DNA of 64,000 bases from Bacillota bacterium (GTDB taxonomy: Bacteria > Bacillota > Bacilli > Paenibacillales > NBRC-103111), in contig JAEWIS010000043.1 of assembly GCA_023386955.1 (NCBI GenBank), forward strand, positions 1 to 64,000. Direction: 5' to 3'. Position numbers and translations under genes: made by a program. The notes beneath the pieces are model-generated. The model saw only the letters and a program-made list of their open reading frames with translations. It had not been told where the DNA came from and did not search any database. Positions 53,471 to 61,199 of the stretch are shown here, piece by piece (positions within the stretch are counted from its first letter, which is position 1; each line of letters starts with the position of its first letter).

Positions 53471-54178
53471 GTGCAACAATGTGAACGGTGCAGCACAGGC
53501 TTAACCAGCTTTTTGCGGAGAGTACCGGTATTTCAATCCCTCACGCTGGAGGAGCTGCAGCAATTATCCCCATATGCAGCCTTCCGCTTTCCGGACAAGG
53601 GCGAGGCGGTTTTCCTGGAAGGCGGACGTGCGGATGCACTCTATATTCTGGTAGACGGTCTGGTAAAGCTGAGCCGGAATTCCAACACGGGCAAGGAGCA
53701 TATCCTTAGGCTATTATATCCGGGGGATGCCTTCGGCCAATTCGCGCTTCTGCAGGAGAAGCAGTATTACGCAACTGCAGAGGCTCTGGTCCCCTCTGTT
53801 GTCTGCCGGATTTCCGGCGGGCATTTCCTGCCGCTTCTGGAGCGCCAGCCCCAGCTGGCCTACCGCTTCCTGCAGGCGGCGGCCGAACAGCTCCAGCAGG
53901 CTGACGAATGGGCTGACGCCATGAATGTGCTGGATGTGGAGCAGCGATTGGCCAGGCTTTTGATCCATTGCCGGGACAAACGCGGGTCACGCCTTACCCA
54001 GGAGATGGAGCTTCCCGCCGCCAAAAAGGACCTGTCCGCTCTTTTGGGCACCTCCCCGGAAACTCTTAGCCGGAAGCTGTCCAACTGGGTAGAGGGCGGC
54101 ATCATCAATATGCGCCACAGAACCATCCGGGTGCTGGATCAGGACCGTCTGGTGCAGCTGTCCAGAGGCTACAAATAG
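53471..54178 (+). CDS. Crp/Fnr-family regulator with N-terminal cysteines
   Basis: A 235-residue regulator. The N-terminus MQQCERCSTG holds a CxxC pair, which could bind a metal or iron-sulfur cluster. The effector beta-barrel covers about residues 18-135 and the HTH about 165-215 (LPAAKKDLSALLGTSPETLSRKLSNWVEGGII). The start is GTG at 53471, 9 bp after GGGAG. Two Fnr/Crp-type palindromes lie in the promoter region shared with the V4R gene. A redox or nitric oxide signal is plausible; classic four-Cys Fnr is not evident. The 3' end overlaps the LysE gene by 10 bp. Confidence 0.87.
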   Translation: MQQCERCSTGLTSFLRRVPVFQSLTLEELQQLSPYAAFRFPDKGEAVFLEGGRADALYILVDGLVKLSRNSNTGKEHILRLLYPGDAFGQFALLQEKQYYATAEALVPSVVCRISGGHFLPLLERQPQLAYRFLQAAAEQLQQADEWADAMNVLDVEQRLARLLIHCRDKRGSRLTQEMELPAAKKDLSALLGTSPETLSRKLSNWVEGGIINMRHRTIRVLDQDRLVQLSRGYK

Positions 54179-54747
54179 ACGGATATCGCACCATATACCA
54201 GCATCAAGGCCATAACCGCCTGGAAAGGCCGGTGGTATTTGCCCAAAAACCGGCTGAATATCCCTCCGAACAGAGCCCATGAGCCTGCCGAGAGGACCGC
54301 AGTCCCCCCAAGAATCAGAGCGGTGAGTAGCAGCGTCCGCCATGAGTCATCGAAGGGCATCACAAAGGTGGATATAGCCGATAGCGCGTAGAGTATTCCC
54401 TTGGCATTCAAAAATTGAAGGGCCACACCTGCCCGGAAGCTGTTCAGCTCCCTGGTTTCCCCTTCCCTGCCGGGTTTGCTGATGGCTATGGCATAGGCCA
54501 AAAAAAGCATATACAAACATCCTAGAGCATTCATAACCCCGGTTATTGACGGCAGATATTGCCGGAGGACCACGTTGAATAAACCGCACAGAAGTGAAAT
54601 CAGGAAAAAACCGGAGGCCGCCCCCAATACAAACCGGACGGTGCGGACAAAGCCGAATTTGCTGGCATTGTGCATACTCATCATATTATTAGGCCCAGGT
54701 GTAAAGGAAGAAACGAATACATACATAAAAAAGCCGGTCGAAAACAT
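54169..54747 (-). CDS. LysE-family exporter
   Basis: A 192-residue membrane protein with about five or six hydrophobic segments. The family signature FTPGPNNMMSMHNASKFGFVR is at the start, followed by the LysE/RhtB pattern NALGCLYMLFLAYAIAISKP and LNAKGILYALSAI. It probably exports an amino acid. The ATG at 54747 is chosen, 5 bp after GGGGTGG, over a GTG three codons earlier. It is divergent from the XRE-cupin regulator gene, a pairing often seen for such exporters. Confidence 0.87.
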   Translation of the reverse strand: MFSTGFFMYVFVSSFTPGPNNMMSMHNASKFGFVRTVRFVLGAASGFFLISLLCGLFNVVLRQYLPSITGVMNALGCLYMLFLAYAIAISKPGREGETRELNSFRAGVALQFLNAKGILYALSAISTFVMPFDDSWRTLLLTALILGGTAVLSAGSWALFGGIFSRFLGKYHRPFQAVMALMLVYGAISVYL

Positions 54748-54855
54748 TTTTACCACCCCATGGATATGTTATAATACACAAAATGAACGCAATAACGTCC
54801 GTGTACGTCATATTATATATTATGGTCGTTATATAGCACAATAGGGGGCAGTAAA

Positions 54856-55416
54856 ATGGACGACATTAATGTGGTGTTAGCGAAAAACCTGAAGAATCTT
54901 CGGGACCGGCACCGGTTAAGCCTGGACAAGGTGGCGGAGCTCAGCGGGGTCAGCAAAACCATGCTGGGTCAAATCGAACGGGGTGAATCCAATCCGACGA
55001 TCAATACCGTGTGGAAAATCGCCAACGGCCTGAAAACCAGCTTTACCTCCCTCATCAACGAGCCTGTGCCGGATGCCGCGGTTATTACCTCCGGACAGGT
55101 GCAGGTCCTGGTAGAGGATAACGGGAAATGCCGGTATTATGCCTATTTTCCCTTTGACGAAAAAAGACGTTTTGAGATGTATACCATTGAAATGGATAAA
55201 GGGGGATATCTGAGCTCGGAGCCACACCGGGAGGGTACGGAGGAGTCGGTCACTATATTCGAGGGGGAGCTGACCATCCGGGTTAACCAAGAGGAATATA
55301 CCGTCAAAAAAGGGGACGCCATCCGCTTTCTGGCGGACAGGTCCCACTCCTACCACAATTCCGGACATGATATGGTCCGGCTCAGCATGGTGATTCATTA
55401 TCCGAATGGAGGCTAA
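54856..55416 (+). CDS. XRE-family regulator with cupin domain
   Basis: A 186-residue regulator. The N-terminal HTH is LSLDKVAELSGVSKTMLGQIERGESNPTINTVWKIANGL at about residues 20-60. The cupin domain occupies about 105-180 (GTEESVTIFEGELTIRVNQEEYTVKKGDAIRF, SHSYHNSG) and should bind a small ligand. GGGGGCAG precedes the ATG. It probably controls the divergent LysE-type exporter. Its 3' end overlaps the convergent NTPase gene by 35 bp. Confidence 0.9.
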   Translation: MDDINVVLAKNLKNLRDRHRLSLDKVAELSGVSKTMLGQIERGESNPTINTVWKIANGLKTSFTSLINEPVPDAAVITSGQVQVLVEDNGKCRYYAYFPFDEKRRFEMYTIEMDKGGYLSSEPHREGTEESVTIFEGELTIRVNQEEYTVKKGDAIRFLADRSHSYHNSGHDMVRLSMVIHYPNGG

Positions 55417-55930
55417 GCTTTGTGCGAAACTCCTCCGCCAGCCGCATCGGCAGACCGTCCCGGTTAGCTGCTGTTACGGAAAGCACCGTTACCGCCGGAT
55501 GCCGGATAATGGTGTCCATCCAGGGATGACCTGACTGCTTTAGCACCCCCAGGATGGGAATGGGTCCGTCAAGGGCCAGCAGCACCGCTCTCTGGAAAAA
55601 ACGGGCATCCCGCTCCAAGGGACCCAGCTCATCCATCAGCAGGAGCCTTGCCCATGTCCGGCAGGCGACCAGATAACCACTGCCCAATTGATCAAAGGCA
55701 ACGGAATCCGGCCGCGGCGGAAACCCTTCCCCGAACCGGGCTACGGCATGGGCTTCATCGTAAGCCGGCTCCTCCCAGGCTGGATTCAGATACAGCCTGC
55801 GGTCCGGGCTGGCTCTCTCCGGTCCGAAGCCGGTGACGAAGCCCCCCGGGCGGATGTCCAGCTCTGCCAGCACCATGCCGATCACGGTGCTTTTCCCCAC
55901 ACCAATTTCCCCTGTCAGGAACACATGCAT
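55382..55930 (-). CDS. P-loop nucleoside-triphosphatase, THEP1-like
   Basis: A 182-residue ATPase/GTPase resembling THEP1-type nucleoside-triphosphatases. Walker A is LTGEIGVGKSTVIG (residues 5-18). Walker B is RLLLMDELGPLERDA, as in THEP1. PGGFVTGFGPE matches the family's substrate-lid segment. AAGGAGG lies 10 bp before the ATG. It is the last gene of the five-gene minus-strand metal-handling operon and overlaps the methyltransferase gene by 16 bp. Role unknown; an energy-coupled assembly or insertion step is possible. Confidence 0.8.
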   Translation of the reverse strand: MHVFLTGEIGVGKSTVIGMVLAELDIRPGGFVTGFGPERASPDRRLYLNPAWEEPAYDEAHAVARFGEGFPPRPDSVAFDQLGSGYLVACRTWARLLLMDELGPLERDARFFQRAVLLALDGPIPILGVLKQSGHPWMDTIIRHPAVTVLSVTAANRDGLPMRLAEEFRTKLSLHSDNESPC

Positions 55931-56634
55931 GCTTGTCCGCCTCCTTCAATACGGAACACACCCATATGTTTGGTGTAGGGCAGGTAATAGGCGTACGGAG
56001 CCTGCTCTGCTTGGACCAGCCGTCGGGCCATACAGGCTTCTGTTTCCTCTGGGGTGCTGCCGTAATACACCTGCAGGAAACGCATGGCATCCGGCTTGGA
56101 GACGAAGGGCTGGCCAAATTCCAGGGATACCGGCTCCAACGTGTAGCGCCTGCCTGCCTCCTTCAGCTGCCGCTCCAGCTTATCCGCCGTTTGCCGCTTT
56201 CGTTTGCCTCCGGAAAGCCCCTTGCCCCCCATGCTGCTGCCTTCATTGAGGTCCACTATAGAGATCAGCTGCTTGCAGAACGGCAGAAAAAACTCCAGTG
56301 TGCTGCTGCCGAAGTACGACATCAGTATGACATCACAAACTGGCTCCGTCTGGTAACAATCCCCATGCATCGTGGAGATGTTCCCGATGCCCCGGGCAGC
56401 AGCATCCGCCTCCAAAGAGGCCAGGGCCTCCCGGTTCATATCCACCCCGACAATCCGCCCCACCTCCCCAGCCAGCTCCTGGGAGAGCAGTCCCAAACCG
56501 CAGCCAATGTCGTACATCAGCTCCGCCCCGCTCACCGTCTTTCGCAGCCGGTCCGCCAGCTTCCGGTGGAAGTCCGTATAGGCGCTGGCCGCTTTAAACC
56601 AAGCTATGGTTTCCTCATTCCATGCAAAATGCAT
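55915..56634 (-). CDS. Class I SAM-dependent methyltransferase
   Basis: A 239-residue methyltransferase. The SAM-binding motif I is LMYDIGCGLGLLSQELAG (about residues 39-56), motif II VGVDMNREALASLEADA, and the post-motif VCDVILMSYFGSSTLEFF. The acceptor is unknown. GGAGGG lies 8 bp before the ATG. It sits between the DUF364 and NTPase genes. In this setting it might modify a metal ligand or tetrapyrrole, or an incoming methylated metal; this is speculation from context. Confidence 0.82.
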   Translation of the reverse strand: MHFAWNEETIAWFKAASAYTDFHRKLADRLRKTVSGAELMYDIGCGLGLLSQELAGEVGRIVGVDMNREALASLEADAAARGIGNISTMHGDCYQTEPVCDVILMSYFGSSTLEFFLPFCKQLISIVDLNEGSSMGGKGLSGGKRKRQTADKLERQLKEAGRRYTLEPVSLEFGQPFVSKPDAMRFLQVYYGSTPEETEACMARRLVQAEQAPYAYYLPYTKHMGVFRIEGGGQACMCS

Positions 56635-56646
56635 ACGGGTTCCCTC

Positions 56647-57426
56647 CTATTGTGATGATTCAACTTGAGATGATTCAAACCTCAGGCTGACCTTCTGGCC
56701 GCTGGTATATATTTTGAGATGTTCCTGCCCGGAGCAGATCCGGCGGGCCTTGGCCCCATCCTTGATCACAATACCGGACAAATCCGAGATGCCGAATTCC
56801 TGCAGCATCGGTGCCATGGGCGTAGACGGCCCCACCACCACAACCTTGGCTCCTCGAATCAATTTCAAAAACCGGGGCAGTGCCTTATTCACCAGTGCCG
56901 TCGCCGTTATCACCACAAACTCCGCCTCCGGCAGCAGCGCCTCCGCGGCCCACTCCGGATAATCTCCCTCCTGCGGGATAAACTCCAGCACGGACAAATC
57001 GCATACCGGGCGGAACAGTTGGTCCAGATAATGGAAGTGCCCTACCACAGCCACTTTTTTGCCCCGGATCACATTCTGGTAGGAAATAAACGGGTCGTGG
57101 ATCCGGTCCTCCGCAAACCGCACATGGGAGACGGGTACACCATTAGCTGTTGCCACCGGCAAGGCGTTGTAATAGGCGTTGATCGCTGCCTGACCCACGC
57201 TGGCCTCCTCCAGATTCCAGGACTTCACACATTGGGCCAGCTCCTTCAGCTTCATACCCGGAGGTTTGGACAAAAGCGTCACAGGCCGGGTCCGTCCGGT
57301 CACAATTCCACTGAAGCCAAACCCCAGCTCGCTTTCCACCAGGACCCGGCCATGGCCGCATACCAGATCCTTCACCAGACAATCCTCCGGTATCCCTTCT
57401 ATCATAGCGTCATATAAACCCCACAT
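56647..57426 (-). CDS. DUF364 protein, putative heavy-metal chelation
   Basis: A 259-residue protein of the DUF4213/DUF364 family, with an enolase N-terminal-like domain (about residues 1-90) and a Rossmann-like domain (about 120-245). Visible blocks are GFGFSGIVTGRTRP, VGQAAINAYYNA, KKVAVVGHFHYLDQL, EFVVITATALVNKALPRFL and VVVVGPSTPMAP. A crystal structure of a Desulfitobacterium member led to the proposal of a metal-chelating role; I rely on memory for this. AAGGAGG overlaps the end of the preceding gene and the ATG follows its stop directly, so the pair is coupled. Confidence 0.83.
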   Translation of the reverse strand: MWGLYDAMIEGIPEDCLVKDLVCGHGRVLVESELGFGFSGIVTGRTRPVTLLSKPPGMKLKELAQCVKSWNLEEASVGQAAINAYYNALPVATANGVPVSHVRFAEDRIHDPFISYQNVIRGKKVAVVGHFHYLDQLFRPVCDLSVLEFIPQEGDYPEWAAEALLPEAEFVVITATALVNKALPRFLKLIRGAKVVVVGPSTPMAPMLQEFGISDLSGIVIKDGAKARRICSGQEHLKIYTSGQKVSLRFESSQVESSQ

Positions 57427-58443
57427 TTAAAGCTCCTCCTTCCAAACTCCAGGCTTGATCCGTTCCCCCCGGCGCAGCCGGTGGCGGACCTCCATCATCT
57501 GCCTGTCCAAATCCTCCAGAAGGGCCAGGCTCTCCCGCTCCTCATCCGAACCCTCCAGAATGGCGGCTATCCCGCCGTTGCGGATCACAATCCGCTTATC
57601 GGCGCTTAAGGCCAGCACCGGATCATGGGTGGACATCAGCACCATTTTGTCCTGGCCGGCCAACAGATGAACTGCCTCCCTGCGGTCGATGCCCGCATTC
57701 TCGATCTCATCGATAAGCACAATGGGGGATGCGCTCATATACGCCGTATCCGCAATCATGAGAGCACGGGATTGGCCGCCGGAGAGCTGCGTCACCTTGG
57801 TATCCAGGTTGAATTTCTCCCCCGCCAGCCCGTTGGCGCAGGAGAAGCACTGTCTGACCACGGCCTCCGGATCTGCACAAAGCCTGCTCCGGGCATGCAT
57901 GGTCAGAAACTCCGCCACGCTCAGGTCCACCACAAAATTCATGTTCTGCGACAGCTGCGCCACCAACCTGCCTTCCATGGCAAAGCGGAACTCATCGTCC
58001 GCCGCGGCTCCGTTCACGAGAATCCGCCGCCCTGTAGGGGTGTCCCCCTGGGCTACACATTCGATATCACCCAGGAGTCTGCTTTTGCCGGACCCGGTAG
58101 GGCCAACAATGCTCACAATCTCCCCCTTGCAGATGGTTAGCTGTATATCCTCCGCCCTGCCGGTTTTGTCTTGGCCGCCGAGAATGGTCAGGGTATGGAT
58201 GTCCTCCACCGACGGGTTGGCAAGTACCGACTCCAGAAACTCCTCCAGCTGCCCCAGCACCTCAACGGGTGTATATCCGAACTCTGCCAGCCGCTCCGCA
58301 TTGGCATGCTCCAGCGCTTGATGCAGCGGAAGATGGTCCGGCAGCCCCTCCAGATTCAAGTTCAGCAGAAAATCACGGGTAACCGGATAAAGCTGCTCCA
58401 ATTGCCGGATAGTGTGGGAATGAATCAGCTCCGGGTAGGTCAT
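57427..58443 (-). CDS. Soluble ABC-type ATPase with N-terminal helical domain
   Basis: A 338-residue ATPase without membrane segments. The N-terminal 90 residues (HTIRQLEQLYPVTRDFLLNL and FGYTPVEVLGQLEEFLE) resemble DUF1858-like helical modules. The ABC domain follows: Walker A GPTGSGKSRLLG (about 117-128), signature LSGGQSRALMIAD, Walker B IVLIDEIENAGID, H-loop STHDPVLAL. It has no linked permease, so it may act on a protein or metallocofactor, like methanogen component A2-type ATPases. The ATG at 58443 overlaps the stop of the GTPase gene (58440-58443). Confidence 0.78.
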   Translation of the reverse strand: MTYPELIHSHTIRQLEQLYPVTRDFLLNLNLEGLPDHLPLHQALEHANAERLAEFGYTPVEVLGQLEEFLESVLANPSVEDIHTLTILGGQDKTGRAEDIQLTICKGEIVSIVGPTGSGKSRLLGDIECVAQGDTPTGRRILVNGAAADDEFRFAMEGRLVAQLSQNMNFVVDLSVAEFLTMHARSRLCADPEAVVRQCFSCANGLAGEKFNLDTKVTQLSGGQSRALMIADTAYMSASPIVLIDEIENAGIDRREAVHLLAGQDKMVLMSTHDPVLALSADKRIVIRNGGIAAILEGSDEERESLALLEDLDRQMMEVRHRLRRGERIKPGVWKEEL

Positions 58444-59135
58444 GGCGCATACCTGAAGTCCATTTTTTTCAGCATCCCCATCTGGTAGCCCTCCCCGATT
58501 CTGGTTTCCCCCGTGCAATAGGAGCAGACAGAGGCCGGTGTGGTAAAACGGAGCCGCATATCCCGAAGCGTGAGGGTTTCCGGTGCCGCCGCCACATGTT
58601 TGCCCAGCATAAACGCCCCCTGGCCCGTGATGCCATTCACATGCAGGATGGACGCCCGGCTGTTCACCTGCCGCACATTAAACCGGAACACCTCCCGCTC
58701 CGCCTGGGATACAATATCCCCCTTGGTGATCACAGCCAGATCCGCCAGCTTGAGCATCGGCCCGATTTTCCGGGGCGTATGAATGCCCGACAGACTGTCG
58801 ATCACACACACCGCCAGAATGCCGCGGATATGGGGGGAGCAGCGGTTGCATAAGCCGGCGCTTTCGGTAATCAAGAGATCCAGCCCCATTCTCCGCCCCC
58901 AGTCCACCGCATCCTCAATATTGCTCACATAGAAATGATCGGGGCACACTTTCCCGGAATACCCTACCTGGACCTGGATACCCGCTTCCCGGTACCGGTG
59001 CTGGTCAAAGGAGGTTAGACAGTCGAATTTGACTACACCCAAGGTCCAGCCTTTCTCCTTGAGAGATTCAGCCAGCTGGAGAATCACCGAGGTTTTCCCG
59101 GATGACGGAGGCCCTGCTACTGTGACAAGCTTCAT
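58440..59135 (-). CDS. HypB/UreG-like GTPase with Cys motifs
   Basis: A 231-residue P-loop GTPase of the SIMIBI metallochaperone type. Walker A is GPPSSGKTSVI (8-18). The Walker B region is LLITESAGLCNRCSPH, with a CxxC that could hold nickel or zinc, and the specificity segment is VITKGDIVSQAE. A second CxxC (CSYCTGE) is near the C-terminus. HypB and UreG insert nickel into hydrogenase and urease; neither enzyme is encoded here. The ATG at 59135 follows AAAGGGTGAG. It is the first gene of the operon that continues with the ABC-type ATPase and DUF364. Confidence 0.8.
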   Translation of the reverse strand: MKLVTVAGPPSSGKTSVILQLAESLKEKGWTLGVVKFDCLTSFDQHRYREAGIQVQVGYSGKVCPDHFYVSNIEDAVDWGRRMGLDLLITESAGLCNRCSPHIRGILAVCVIDSLSGIHTPRKIGPMLKLADLAVITKGDIVSQAEREVFRFNVRQVNSRASILHVNGITGQGAFMLGKHVAAAPETLTLRDMRLRFTTPASVCSYCTGETRIGEGYQMGMLKKMDFRYAP

Positions 59136-59165
59136 GTTCTCACCCTTTCTTCAATCACACTAAAC

Positions 59166-59177
59166 ATATCTAGATAT
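59166..59177. promoter_or_regulatory. ATATCTAGATAT palindrome
   Basis: A perfect 12-bp palindrome in the divergent promoter region of the metal-handling operons. A near-copy (ATATCTAAATAT) is at 59260-59271. It lies about 15 bp downstream of a minus-strand promoter, TTGATT, 17 bp, TAGATT (about 59220-59192). Candidate operator. Confidence 0.5.
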
Positions 59178-59241
59178 AGTAATGAAACATAATCTACCGG
59201 TTATTTTCAGAATAATCAACCTATATTTTATAACTTTCACA

Positions 59242-59271
59242 AATTAAATATATTTAATTATATCTAAATAT
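59242..59271. promoter_or_regulatory. AT-rich palindromes upstream of the importer promoter
   Basis: AATTAAATATATTTAATT (59242-59259) is an 18-bp perfect palindrome. ATATCTAAATAT follows at 59260-59271, 10 bp before the -35 element of the importer operon. Confidence 0.5.
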
Positions 59272-59281
59272 AATTTAATCA

Positions 59282-59311
59282 TTGACAGAGTTTTCCCCAG
59301 CCTGCTACAAT
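59282..59311 (+). promoter_or_regulatory. Promoter of the importer operon
   Basis: TTGACA (59282-59287), an 18-bp spacer, TACAAT (59306-59311). Start codon is at 59338. Confidence 0.75.
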
Positions 59312-59337
59312 TGTCGAAAAAATAGGGAGGGATACAG

Positions 59338-60357
59338 TTGTCCAGCCGCAGGATGATCCCGCTTTTAGCCGGACTTGGTTTGCTGCTCCTTGTCCTGGTG
59401 GTGCTGTCGCTGAATATGGGCCGTTATCCCATTACGCCGGGTCAGGTGCTTCATATGCTGCTGCCGGATCTCGGCAATAGCTTGGGCCTGCCAACAACGG
59501 ATGGGCAAATGCAGGCAATCTTCTTCCAGGTGCGGCTCCCCCGGATTGTGCTGGCTTGTCTGGTAGGCTGCTGCTTGTCCGCCGCCGGAGCGGCGTACCA
59601 GGGGATATTCCATAATCCCATGGCTGCTCCCGATGTGCTGGGGGCATCCGCCGGAGCAGCCTTCGGCGCCGCTTTGGCCATTCTGCTGGAGGGCTCCAAG
59701 CGGGATATTACCGCCAGCGCCTTTCTGTTCAGCCTCCTCTCCGTCGGTTTGGTGCTGTTTATCGGGCGCCGGGGCAAAGGCAGACAGGTGCTGGTTCTGA
59801 TCTTATCCGGCATCATGATCGGTTCCCTCTTCTCCGCCTGCACCTCGTTTGTGAAGCTGGTGGCGGACCCCAACGACCAGCTTCCAGCCATCACCTATTG
59901 GCTGATGGGGAGTTTAGCCGGAGCCCAGCCCTCGGACGTGAAGTTCATTATGGTTCCCATGCTGCTGGGGATGCTCCCGCTATATCTCTTGCGGTGGCGG
60001 ATCAATGTGCTGACTCTGGGCGAGGAGGAAGCCCGGGCGATGGGCGTACATACGGGGGCGGTCCGAATGACAGTGATCCTGTCGGCAACTTTGATCACGG
60101 CCTCCAGTGTCGCCGTCAGCGGTATGATCGGCTGGGTGGGACTTGTAATTCCACATTTGGCCCGGAAGCTGGCCGGTCCTAATTACAGCCGGCTTCTGCC
60201 TGCAGCCATGCTGGCCGGGGCGATCTTCCTTTTGATCGTGGACAATGTGTCCCGGAATGTATGGGTGAGCGAGGTGCCGATCGGCATCCTGACGGCATTG
60301 ATCGGAGCTCCCTTCTTTTTGAGCCTGATTCTGAAAAACGGAGGGAACAGCGGATGA
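59338..60357 (+). CDS. FecCD/BtuC-type ABC permease
   Basis: A 339-residue inner membrane permease of the iron-siderophore/cobalamin family, with about nine to ten hydrophobic segments. Family blocks are VRLPRIVLACLVGCCLSAAGAAYQGIFHNPMAAPDVLGASAGAA in sequence, and SGMIGWVGLVIPHLARKLAGPNYSRLLP. The start is TTG at 59338, about 8 bp after GGGAGGG. It heads the plus-strand operon and overlaps the ATPase gene (ATGA at 60354-60357). A metal chelate is the likely cargo; which metal is unknown. Confidence 0.88.
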   Translation: MSSRRMIPLLAGLGLLLLVLVVLSLNMGRYPITPGQVLHMLLPDLGNSLGLPTTDGQMQAIFFQVRLPRIVLACLVGCCLSAAGAAYQGIFHNPMAAPDVLGASAGAAFGAALAILLEGSKRDITASAFLFSLLSVGLVLFIGRRGKGRQVLVLILSGIMIGSLFSACTSFVKLVADPNDQLPAITYWLMGSLAGAQPSDVKFIMVPMLLGMLPLYLLRWRINVLTLGEEEARAMGVHTGAVRMTVILSATLITASSVAVSGMIGWVGLVIPHLARKLAGPNYSRLLPAAMLAGAIFLLIVDNVSRNVWVSEVPIGILTALIGAPFFLSLILKNGGNSG

Positions 60358-61181
60358 GCATTCAGGTGGACCGGCTTCACTTCTCCTACCGGAGCAAGCA
60401 GGTGTTAACGGACATTACCTTTTCCGTGGAGGAGCCCTCCCTGTTATGTCTGTTAGGGCCCAACGGGGTAGGCAAAAGCACCCTGTTCCGCTGTATGCTG
60501 GGGTTACTTACGGGATATTCGGGGAGCATTACGGCGGAGGGGCATCATATCCGTAAGCTTGCTCCGGCGCAGCTGGCCCGGCTGGTGGCGTATGTGCCCC
60601 AATCCCATTCTCCGGCCTTCAGCTATTCGGTGCAGGACATGGTGCTGATGGGCACCGCCTCGCACTTTTCGCTCATGTCCTCTCCCGGGCAGAAGGAGCG
60701 GGGGCTGGCGGACGAAGCTATGGAGCGGCTAGGGATTCTCCATCTGCGGGAGCGCAGCTTCCTGGAATTAAGCGGGGGTGAGCGTCAATTGGTGCTCATC
60801 GCCCGGGCTTTGGCCCAGCAGGCGCGGATCCTCTTCATGGATGAACCCACGGCCAACCTGGATTACGGCAACCAGCTCCGGGTGCTCCAGAGGGTGAAGG
60901 AGCTGACCCGGGACGGGTATACGGTAATCCAGTCCACCCATAACCCCGACCAGGCGCTGCTGTTTGCCGACCGGGTGCTGGCCATGAAGGATGGCCGGGT
61001 ATTCGCGTGGGGAACACCCGGTGAGGTCATAAACGGAGAGCTGCTGAAGGAGCTGTACGGCGTGGATATTGCCTTGGAGAAGCTGTACGGCGGAGCGGTT
61101 TCCGTCTGTATCCCGGGATTTGCCGTTCCGGCAGGAGCTGCGGGTGACAGCGAACGGAAATTAGCCGTTGTCAGCGGCTAG
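60354..61181 (+). CDS. FecE/BtuD-type ABC ATPase
   Basis: A 275-residue ATPase for the FecCD-type permease. Walker A is GPNGVGKSTLFR (about residues 37-48), the signature LSGGERQLVLIARAL, Walker B ILFMDEPTANLDYG, and the H-loop STHNPDQAL (Asn in place of the usual Asp after the His). GGAGGG lies 8 bp before the ATG at 60354. The matching binding protein gene follows after a gap of 608 bp that holds repeat array C. Confidence 0.88.
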   Translation: MSIQVDRLHFSYRSKQVLTDITFSVEEPSLLCLLGPNGVGKSTLFRCMLGLLTGYSGSITAEGHHIRKLAPAQLARLVAYVPQSHSPAFSYSVQDMVLMGTASHFSLMSSPGQKERGLADEAMERLGILHLRERSFLELSGGERQLVLIARALAQQARILFMDEPTANLDYGNQLRVLQRVKELTRDGYTVIQSTHNPDQALLFADRVLAMKDGRVFAWGTPGEVINGELLKELYGVDIALEKLYGGAVSVCIPGFAVPAGAAGDSERKLAVVSG

Positions 61182-61199
61182 ATCCGCTGCCTGGGGTTG

